From assembly GCA_023253435.1 (NCBI GenBank), contig JALRGJ010000073.1, forward strand, positions 1 to 5,971: a DNA stretch of 5,971 nucleotides. The letters are read 5' to 3'. Under the pieces are notes generated by a model, which had not been told where the DNA came from, did not search any database, and was given only the letters and a program-made list of their open reading frames with translations. The translations under genes were made by a program, and so were the position numbers. Below, piece by piece: positions 1 through 5,636 of the stretch. Within the stretch, counting starts at the first letter, position 1, and each line of letters begins with the position of its first letter. The DNA comes from Ilumatobacteraceae bacterium. GTDB taxonomy: Bacteria; Actinomycetota; Acidimicrobiia; Acidimicrobiales; Ilumatobacteraceae.

Positions 1-274
1 CATGCATACGGAAAGTGCGGTCCCACCAATCGAGAAGAGTGACTCCGTCAAGTGACTTCACAGCCTCCACAATTTTTTTCTGATGGTCTTCGTCTCTGCA
101 TTGCACAACCAAACTGCGACGAAGTACTGGACCGCGCACATCGAAACCATCAAGTGCTCCAATATTTCCACCTGCCTCGCCAATTGCTACACATAGCCGT
201 CCGAGCGAACCGGGTACGTTGTCTAGCTGACAGTCAAGGGCGATGGAATAGGCGGCGTTAGGAATCGTGCTCAC
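1..274 (-). CDS. NAD-type malic enzyme, N-terminal ACT domain (partial, runs off left edge)
   Basis: Seen: the reverse strand gives 91 codons with no stop from GTG at 272-274 to the window edge. The product begins VSTIPNAAYSIALDCQLDNV and ends LLDWWDRTFRMH. Residues about 8-80 read as an ACT domain: a first strand (YSIALDCQLDN), the loop and helix VPGSLGRLCVAIGEAGGNIG, then further strands. Known: many actinobacterial malic enzymes (malate to pyruvate plus CO2, cytosolic, with NAD(P)H formed) carry such a ligand-binding domain just before the catalytic part, with a linker of the form GV..-DRTF-H-GGKIE; the visible end matches this. The catalytic and Rossmann domains lie outside the window, so the enzyme call rests on this N-terminus alone; another ACT-fused protein is possible. 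Start choice: an in-frame TGA lies eight codons upstream and this GTG is the only start codon after it. No good Shine-Dalgarno sits before it; an AGGTGA is about 21 nt away, too far to be normal. It lies 41 bp downstream of the membrane-protein gene on the same strand. Confidence 0.72.
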   Translation of the reverse strand, partial: MSTIPNAAYSIALDCQLDNVPGSLGRLCVAIGEAGGNIGALDGFDVRGPVLRRSLVVQCRDEDHQKKIVEAVKSLDGVTLLDWWDRTFRMH

Positions 275-315
275 AGAGCATGAAACGCTATCGGTTCACC
301 TAGATGTACTGACAA

Positions 316-1134
316 TTACTGCAAATAGTCTGCTGTGGTAACAGCAAAGGCTGATCGTGCTGGATCATCGGCTTCAAAGCCAAATTCACCCTCCTCCACG
401 AGAACTCGAACCGTGAGGTCTGCTTCTGGAGTGATCACCAAGATTCGACCATCCTCAGCGAAAATGGTCTTGTTGTCTGGCCCCCAAAACGCAGCGTTCA
501 TGCCGTAGGTGTACTTGCCAGGACCCCGCTCGTCTATCACAGTATTCATAGACCCATTGGGCGACTCCACCCACACCTTCACTCGTCCAGATTCAGCATC
601 GGACGAGAACTTCACAATTTCTCCCATCACATTCTTCGTGAGATGAGTTGCGAGATTAGGAGAGGAAGGCACTTCTGCAGTGGGAGTGTTCACCAACTGC
701 CCGGTGACCGCATCAATCACATATTGCCAACCTTTCACCACATTGATGCCCGGCGGATCAGTCATTCGGAAGAAAGTGACTTCAAGTTTTCCATCGGCCA
801 ACCACACCAATTGAGGAGGCAAAGGTTTACCTAATTTTTTTGCTTCTTCAGCACTCCAGGCTGGAATGCAATACAACTGACGCGAGGTGGTGCCTGACAG
901 AGCGATCAGTCTGATGCAGTTAGTTTTTGCTTCCACATATGCCACTGTGCCAACGAGTGTTTTATCGGGCGCTTCCTGAAGCGAAGGAAACTCTGGTTTT
1001 TCCCTCTCATTGCGAAACATGAAATAGGAAACGACACCACCAGCTATCAATAAAAAAGCAAACAGCGCGACAACAACTGTAATTCCTTGTCCAGAACGCT
1101 TTCGTGCACGACGCTTGGAAGCTCCTAAATTCAT
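316..1134 (-). CDS. Membrane-anchored extracytoplasmic protein of unknown function
   Basis: A 272-residue protein I cannot assign to a named family. Seen: a basic N-terminus (KRRARKR, residues 7-13), then one hydrophobic segment at about 18-40 (ITVVVALFAFLLIAGGVVSY), then about 230 mostly polar residues. This predicts an N-in, C-out single-pass anchor with the bulk outside the membrane; there is no lipobox. The external part is rich in beta-type sequence. Two stretches, around 90-121 (IPAW...LVWLADGKLEVTFF) and 211-236 (NAAFWGPDNKTIFAEDGRIL), resemble blades of PD40/TolB-like beta-propellers, though too few are visible for a full propeller; this is inference. Cys73 and Cys89 are the only cysteines and could form a disulfide. 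Start choice: ATG at 1132-1134 is the first start codon after an in-frame TGA and leaves the basic-plus-hydrophobic leader intact; only a weak GTGAG precedes it. It lies 58 bp after the acyl-CoA synthetase and 41 bp before the malic enzyme gene, so it is probably co-transcribed with both. The coding evidence is strong; function is unknown. Confidence 0.85.
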   Translation of the reverse strand: MNLGASKRRARKRSGQGITVVVALFAFLLIAGGVVSYFMFRNEREKPEFPSLQEAPDKTLVGTVAYVEAKTNCIRLIALSGTTSRQLYCIPAWSAEEAKKLGKPLPPQLVWLADGKLEVTFFRMTDPPGINVVKGWQYVIDAVTGQLVNTPTAEVPSSPNLATHLTKNVMGEIVKFSSDAESGRVKVWVESPNGSMNTVIDERGPGKYTYGMNAAFWGPDNKTIFAEDGRILVITPEADLTVRVLVEEGEFGFEADDPARSAFAVTTADYLQ

Positions 1135-1192
1135 CTGCTCACAATACGAAGCGAATGAATCTGAGTATCAGTACATGGATACCAAGTTCTGA

Positions 1193-2905
1193 TTACTCAC
1201 CAATCAGTTCTTTACGAACTTCACGCTTTAAGAACTTCCCTGTTGCGTTTTTTGGGATTGGCTCAGACCTAAACCAAATTTTTGATGGGATCTTGTACGT
1301 CGCGATGCGCTCTTTCAAGAAGCTCTTCAGTTCATCTTCAGTCAATGTCATGCCATCGCGAAGTACGAGCACGGCTGCAACTTCTTCTCCCAATCGTTCA
1401 TCAGGAATTCCGAACACAGCGGCCTCTGCAATTGAAGGATGGTTGTAGATGGCTGCTTCCACTTCTGTGCAGTACACATTCTCTCCACCTCGCAGAACCA
1501 TGTCTTTTGCACGATCGACGATAAAAATGAATCCGTCTTCATCAATACGTGCAATATCTCCAGTGTTTAACCACCCATCTTTAATTGATTCCGCTGTGGC
1601 CTCTGCACGATTCAGATACCCCTTAATAACAATCGCCCCACGGACACACAAGATTCCTGTGACGTTTGGATCACGCGGCAAATCATTGCCTTCTTCATCA
1701 ATCAATTTGACTTCGAGCGTAGGAACTGGAGGACCGCAGGAATCTGGCTTATCCAGATACAACTTGTTTGAGTTAGCGGTGATAATTCCGCATGTTTCGG
1801 TCATGCCGTAGCCGGTGGTGGGGTTGCCGGTCTTTAATGCACCTTTAATTTTATGGACCAGGTCTGGCTGTACTGCAGAACCTCCACCAGAAATTCCTTG
1901 CAACGAAGAAACATCTCGCTTGCTCCAATCTGGGTGCATCAGCAACTCGCGTCCCATTGTGGGCACACCAGAGAAATTAGTAATGCGCTCGCGTTCGATG
2001 AGTTCAAGTGCACGACCTGCATCCCATTTATACATAAACGTGATCTTTGCTCCAGCAACTGTTGCGGCATGGAGGATGCAGTTACATGCTGTGACGTGAA
2101 ACAAAGGTGTAGGTGCCATAAAAGAAGCCGGATACGCAACCGCCGGTGGCGTTGGCGGCTCCATCTCGCCCGCTGCGATTGCTTTTTGTTCAGCCAATGC
2201 TGTGGTGGAAGACATCGCGATGATATTCAAAATATTGACAACGGAGCCACGATGGGTGAGTTGTGCACCCTTCGGGAAACCTGTGGTACCTGAGGTATAA
2301 AAAATTGTTGCATCATCGTCCGGATCAATAGCAACATCGGGCAACGTCCCTGGGTCGGATCCCGAAATTGCTTCTTCCCACGTAATTGAATCTGATCCAA
2401 CTTTTCTCTTGCTACGAACTGCAATCACATGCATCTGAGGAGCATTGGCCACTTGTTCTAATCGCTCAAGACGTTCATCGTCAGCTATGAGAACCTCAGG
2501 TTTGCTGTCGTTCAGTGCGTATTCCATTTCAGGTGGAGTCCACCACGCATTCATTCCCACCAGAGCTGCGCCGAGGGACACCGTCGCCCAATAGCTCACC
2601 ACCCATTCCGGATAATTACGCATTGCAAGTGCAACACGTTGACCTGGTTGCACACCGTGGGATACCAGGTAGTGGGCAAGCTTTCGCACTTGCTCATGGA
2701 TTTCCCCGTAGGTGTACCGCTCGTCTTCGTAGACCACATAATCACTTGCAGCATGGACTGCGGTGTTTTCCCAGAGTGCTCGCATATGGGGTGGCGCCGC
2801 CGCAAATGTCTTCAGAGGAACTCCTCGCACCTCTACAAATGTTGTGGCAAAGGGAGAACCTGGTGCGTCTAGTTCGGCGCGCGCATCTAGGTAGTGCTTG
2901 ATCAT
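1193..2905 (-). CDS. AMP-forming acyl-CoA synthetase (fatty-acid--CoA ligase, FadD-like), complete
   Basis: Role: activates a carboxylic acid, probably a fatty acid, with ATP through an acyl-adenylate to acyl-CoA in the cytosol, feeding beta-oxidation or lipid synthesis. Seen in the 570-residue product, in order: phosphate-binding loop YTSGTTGFPKG at 203-213; SGGGSAVQP at 339-347; GYGMTET at 365-371; GWLNTGD at 444-450 with the ribose-binding Asp450; VDRAKDMV at 463-470 with Arg465 and the hinge; GGENVY at 473-478; and PKNATGK at 551-557, giving catalytic Lys557. All hallmark motifs are intact and the length is normal for the superfamily. A Pro/Ala-rich stretch at about 236-262 before the TPLFHVT motif (266-272) is longer than in compact ligases and resembles actinobacterial FadD variants. 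Start choice: ATG at 2903-2905; an in-frame TGA lies seven codons upstream with no other start between. No strong Shine-Dalgarno is visible. The chain length of the substrate cannot be read from sequence. It is divergent from kup and probably first gene of a unit with the membrane protein and malic enzyme. Confidence 0.95.
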   Translation of the reverse strand: MIKHYLDARAELDAPGSPFATTFVEVRGVPLKTFAAAPPHMRALWENTAVHAASDYVVYEDERYTYGEIHEQVRKLAHYLVSHGVQPGQRVALAMRNYPEWVVSYWATVSLGAALVGMNAWWTPPEMEYALNDSKPEVLIADDERLERLEQVANAPQMHVIAVRSKRKVGSDSITWEEAISGSDPGTLPDVAIDPDDDATIFYTSGTTGFPKGAQLTHRGSVVNILNIIAMSSTTALAEQKAIAAGEMEPPTPPAVAYPASFMAPTPLFHVTACNCILHAATVAGAKITFMYKWDAGRALELIERERITNFSGVPTMGRELLMHPDWSKRDVSSLQGISGGGSAVQPDLVHKIKGALKTGNPTTGYGMTETCGIITANSNKLYLDKPDSCGPPVPTLEVKLIDEEGNDLPRDPNVTGILCVRGAIVIKGYLNRAEATAESIKDGWLNTGDIARIDEDGFIFIVDRAKDMVLRGGENVYCTEVEAAIYNHPSIAEAAVFGIPDERLGEEVAAVLVLRDGMTLTEDELKSFLKERIATYKIPSKIWFRSEPIPKNATGKFLKREVRKELIGE

Positions 2906-2926
2906 TCCATGATTGTTGCCGATTCA

Positions 2927-2951
2927 GGAGCCCGGTGTGACATCGGACTCC
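2927..2951. promoter_or_regulatory. Imperfect inverted repeat, candidate operator or leader hairpin
   Basis: Arm 1 GGAGCCCGGTG (2927-2937) and arm 2 CATCGGACTCC (2941-2951) are inverted copies matching at 9 of 11 positions around a TGA spacer. It sits 21 bp upstream of the acyl-CoA synthetase start and 46 bp upstream of the kup start. As DNA it could be a repressor site for either gene; as RNA on the minus strand it would fold in the ligase leader. No T-tract follows, so a terminator is unlikely. The regulator is unknown, and chance remains possible at this length. Confidence 0.4.
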
Positions 2952-2957
2952 CCCACA

Positions 2958-2988
2958 TTGTCTGGGAGCGCACGCTTCCAACTAGCCT
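2958..2988 (+). promoter_or_regulatory. Candidate kup promoter
   Basis: TTGTCT (2958-2963) resembles a sigma-70 -35 box. TAGCCT (2983-2988) fits the actinobacterial TAnnnT -10 pattern. The 19 bp spacing is slightly long. Transcription would begin near 2995, only a few bases before the GTG start at 2998, so the mRNA would be leaderless or nearly so, a common arrangement in actinobacteria. An AGG at 2992-2994 is the only Shine-Dalgarno-like triplet and is too close to be ideal. The call rests on pattern alone. Confidence 0.3.
2963..2980. promoter_or_regulatory. Second inverted repeat inside the kup promoter spacer
   Basis: TGGGAGCG (2963-2970) and CGCTTCCA (2973-2980) are inverted copies matching at 7 of 8 positions around a CA spacer. 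The dyad fills the space between the candidate -35 and -10 boxes of kup, where a bound regulator would block RNA polymerase. It is 11 bp from the first dyad and is also GGAG-flavoured, but the two arms are not clear copies of one another. This is a weak but well-placed operator candidate. Confidence 0.33.
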
Positions 2989-2997
2989 GACAGGTCT

Positions 2998-4977
2998 GTG
3001 GGTTCCGATAAATCAGTAGATGCCGACTCCGTCCGGCGTGCCAGGCAACAAGCGGCCACTCAAGCAACAACGACATCATCCACCCCACAGCACGGACACC
3101 AAGGACATGGCGCATCAAAAGTGGGAACTGCTGCGCTCACTTTGGGTGCATTGGGAGTCGTGTATGGCGACATCGGAACCAGCCCGTTGTATTCGCTCAA
3201 GGAGGCATTCAACGAGAAATCTCACCTGATGACTGTGGACACCATCAATGTGTACGGCATTTGCTCATTGGCATTTTGGTCCCTCATCATCATCATTTCG
3301 GTCAAGTACCTACTGTTTGTGATGCGCGCCGATAATAACGGTGAGGGCGGAATCTTGGCGCTGACGGCGTTGGTGATGCCAAAGAAGGGTTCAGCTGCAA
3401 AAAGAGCAGGATTACTGGTTGCACTCGGAGTGTTTGGCACTTCTCTTTTGTACGGAGACGGCATCATTACCCCTGCTATCTCAGTATTGAGCGCCGTAGA
3501 GGGACTTGAACAAGTTTCAACTTCCTTTGCCGATTGGGTCATCCCTATCTCTATCGGAATCATTGTTGGACTATTCCTGGTTCAAAAGCGTGGAACAGCA
3601 GGCATTGGCAAGGTATTCGGACCAATCATGATGATTTGGTTTGCCACTATTGCCATTCTTGGCGTCTCACAAATTATTGATACACCGGGAATCATTCAGT
3701 CAGTCAATCCCATTCATGCTGTTCGATACTTCACTCACGAGTCAGGCAAAGCGTTTTTGTCTCTTGGTTCCATCTTTCTCGTGGTGACCGGTGGCGAAGC
3801 TCTATACGCAGACATGGGACACTTTGGACGCCGTCCCATCACTATTGGTTGGTATGGAATGGTGTTGCCATCTCTCGTGCTGAACTATTGGGGACAAGGT
3901 GCGTTCTTGTTACAACACACAGGTGAACGCCCAGAAAGCATCTTCTTTGAAATGGCCCCTGAGGCCATTTTGCTTCCCCTAGTCATTCTCGCCACGTGCG
4001 CAACGATCATTGCGTCTCAGGCACTCATTTCAGGAGTGTTTTCTCTCACTGCACAAGCTGTACAGCTTGACTACTTACCTCGCATCAAAATTCATCACAC
4101 TTCCCAACATCATGAGGGTCAGATCTATGTGCCCCTTGTCAATTGGGCTCTGATGGTCGCATGCGTTGGATTAGTCATTGGATTCCGCACGTCAACCAAC
4201 TTGGCCGCTGCGTACGGAATCGCCGTGACAATGACGATGGCCATTACAACGCTCATCTTTTTCCGAGTCATGGTGGATAACTGGAATTGGAGTCGCACAC
4301 GTGCATTCATGATCTCCATTCCACTTCTCCTCATTGAAATGGGATTCCTTGGAGCCAACATCATCAAGATTCCTCACGGAGGATGGTTTGCGCTCGCGGT
4401 TGGCGTTTTATTGATGGTTCAGATGCAAACATGGCGCCGAGGCAGAGCTCTGGTGGCACAGCGAATCCACCGCGGAGAGCGCCCCATTGTTGAGGTCCTC
4501 GACGAAACAGAAGACATCAAGCGTGTGACTGGCACAGCAGTATTCCTGTTTAAAGATCTAGGCAAGGCTCCGCCTGCACTAGTGAACAATTTGCGTCATA
4601 ACAAGGTGTTGCATTCCACCACTTTGATTGTTTCTGTTGATACAGAAAGCCAGCCGCGTGTTGACCCATCTCAGCGCGCCCATGTCACAAAGGTGGCTCC
4701 TGGAGTCTTCCAAGTTCAGTTGGAGTTTGGATTCATGGAAGAACCAAATGTTCCCGTAGCACTCTCTGCGATCGACTACCACGGCCTTGATTTTCATGCC
4801 GACGAAGCCACCTATTTCATTGGACACGAATCAATTGTTGCGGGCAAAGCTCCCGGAATGAATCCGCTTTCTGAATATTTGTTTGTCTTCCTCAACAGAG
4901 GTGCAGATAGCGCGGTTCGATTCTTCAATCTTCCAACCGACCGCGTTTTTGAAGTGGGTGTTCGAGTAGAAATCTAA
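2998..4977 (+). CDS. kup: Kup-family potassium uptake transporter (KUP/HAK/KT)
   Basis: Role: membrane protein that imports K+, coupled to protons in characterised members. Seen in 659 residues: YGDIGTSPLY at 56-65; RADNNGEGGIL at 110-120; LLYGDGIITPAISVLSAVEG at 150-169; GGEALYADMGHFG at 265-277; LPSLVLNYWGQGA at 290-302; SQALISGVFSLT at 340-351; NLAAAYGIAVT at 401-411; GGWF at 461-464; and the typical C-terminal end FFNLPTDRVFEVGVRVEI at 642-659. About 12 membrane segments lie between 45 and 480, followed by a cytosolic C-terminal domain of about 180 residues. Asp58 and Glu267 align with E. coli Kup Asp23 and Glu229; Asp154 stands where E. coli has Glu116, a substitution common in the family. 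The protein is longer than E. coli Kup (622 residues), largely through an N-terminal extension of roughly 35 polar residues containing HGHQGHG. Start choice: GTG at 2998 is the only start after an in-frame TAG at 2983-2985; a later GTG at 3121 (residue 42) would remove the extension and remains possible. It diverges from the acyl-CoA synthetase and converges on the PAP2 gene. Confidence 0.97.
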   Translation: MGSDKSVDADSVRRARQQAATQATTTSSTPQHGHQGHGASKVGTAALTLGALGVVYGDIGTSPLYSLKEAFNEKSHLMTVDTINVYGICSLAFWSLIIIISVKYLLFVMRADNNGEGGILALTALVMPKKGSAAKRAGLLVALGVFGTSLLYGDGIITPAISVLSAVEGLEQVSTSFADWVIPISIGIIVGLFLVQKRGTAGIGKVFGPIMMIWFATIAILGVSQIIDTPGIIQSVNPIHAVRYFTHESGKAFLSLGSIFLVVTGGEALYADMGHFGRRPITIGWYGMVLPSLVLNYWGQGAFLLQHTGERPESIFFEMAPEAILLPLVILATCATIIASQALISGVFSLTAQAVQLDYLPRIKIHHTSQHHEGQIYVPLVNWALMVACVGLVIGFRTSTNLAAAYGIAVTMTMAITTLIFFRVMVDNWNWSRTRAFMISIPLLLIEMGFLGANIIKIPHGGWFALAVGVLLMVQMQTWRRGRALVAQRIHRGERPIVEVLDETEDIKRVTGTAVFLFKDLGKAPPALVNNLRHNKVLHSTTLIVSVDTESQPRVDPSQRAHVTKVAPGVFQVQLEFGFMEEPNVPVALSAIDYHGLDFHADEATYFIGHESIVAGKAPGMNPLSEYLFVFLNRGADSAVRFFNLPTDRVFEVGVRVEI

Positions 4978-5636
4978 ATGGATTTCAACATCGCGTGAAT
5001 GCGTATGGACGCGGCGCACACTGCGAGAGAAATTGCCCCGCCCAGTGCAACTCCCCCCACCACATCACTCAACCAGTGCACATTAAGAATGAGCCTGGTG
5101 AGCGCCATGAGCACCACAATGATGAATCCAATCATCGGTACATGCCTGTGAATGCGTTCTGAAGGTAGAGCGAGTCTCCAAATCACCACCGTCGCAATCA
5201 CAAGTGCAGCGGTGTTGGCAGCATGACCAGAGGGAAATGCAGCGCTTTCCGCAACAACAACGTGACTACTTATTGGCGGACGAGAAACATTAAAAAGGTC
5301 CTTCAAAATAGACACCAGTAGCGACGTGACTTGTACTGAAAAAAATGGCGCCAAAGAGTACGAGGCGGACTTACTGAATGCAAAAGCAATCGCACCAGCA
5401 ACAAGCGACATGGGAATCAAATAGGAAATGACGCCAATACTTGTTACGCCCTTAGCAATGTTATGAAAAACGTCTATTCCATGAGAGGACCAAAATCGCC
5501 ACACAGATTCATCGGCTGATCCGAGAAATCGATGATCTTTCACTCCAATAGCAAAAGCAACAAAAACCAATAATGATGCGAAACCCCATAGAAAAAAATT
5601 TCTTGCACGCACCACAGAACTCTCTGAAGGGTTCAT
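4974..5636 (-). CDS. PAP2-superfamily membrane phosphatase
   Basis: Role: hydrolyses a phosphate monoester or diphosphate on a lipid, such as phosphatidic acid or an undecaprenyl/polyprenyl diphosphate, with the active site near the outer face of the membrane in characterised relatives. Seen in 220 residues, the three PAP2 signature motifs: K112-x6-R119-P120 (KDLFNVSRP); PSGH at 135-138, with His138 the expected acid/base residue; and R181-x5-H187-x3-D191 (RLILNVHWLSD), with His187 the expected nucleophile. All catalytic positions are present. Hydrophobic segments at about 14-31, 63-88, 91-111, 139-157, 164-183 and 190-209 give the usual six-helix core. Substrate cannot be deduced; the bond to an acyl-CoA ligase gene points to lipid metabolism (inference). 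The ATG at 5634-5636 overlaps the stop of the upstream ligase gene as ATGA. A GAGAGGAAAG stretch lies upstream, but its GAGG is 13 nt from the ATG, longer than optimal, so translation may rely partly on coupling. Its TAG stop shares bases with the kup TAA stop. Confidence 0.93.
   Translation of the reverse strand: MNPSESSVVRARNFFLWGFASLLVFVAFAIGVKDHRFLGSADESVWRFWSSHGIDVFHNIAKGVTSIGVISYLIPMSLVAGAIAFAFSKSASYSLAPFFSVQVTSLLVSILKDLFNVSRPPISSHVVVAESAAFPSGHAANTAALVIATVVIWRLALPSERIHRHVPMIGFIIVVLMALTRLILNVHWLSDVVGGVALGGAISLAVCAASIRIHAMLKSI

Noticed and set aside
52..261. Plus-strand open frame of 69 codons at the left edge
   Set aside because: The opposite strand encodes a convincing ACT domain over the same bases.
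300..1180. The 9-mer TCAGTACAT occurring in opposite orientation near 305 and near 1168, flanking the membrane-protein gene
   Set aside because: Nine bases with diverging flanks is within chance for this window, and nothing else suggests an insertion boundary.
1135..1192. GTATC...GATAC inverted repeat in the gap after the acyl-CoA synthetase as a terminator
   Set aside because: The stem is 5 bp and AT-rich with no T-tract; it is too weak to call.
1104..2901. Several plus-strand open frames of 77-146 codons opposite the acyl-CoA synthetase, the longest at 1853-2293
   Set aside because: They lie antisense to a gene with every family motif intact. Their products are Cys/Arg/Ser-rich with no recognisable domain, as expected of antisense shadows.
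2906..2997. c-di-AMP (ydaO-type) riboswitch upstream of kup
   Set aside because: Such riboswitches control K+ transporters in some bacteria, but the whole intergenic region is 92 bp and the likely leader only a few bases, too small for that fold.
3222..3563. Minus-strand open frame of 113 codons inside kup
   Set aside because: It is antisense to strongly conserved Kup transmembrane motifs, and its product shows no domain.
4980..5020. GC-rich short hairpins (such as GCGT-ATGG-ACGC) just past the kup stop as a terminator
   Set aside because: The stem is only 4 bp, there is no T-tract, and the bases are explained as the coding end of the PAP2 gene.
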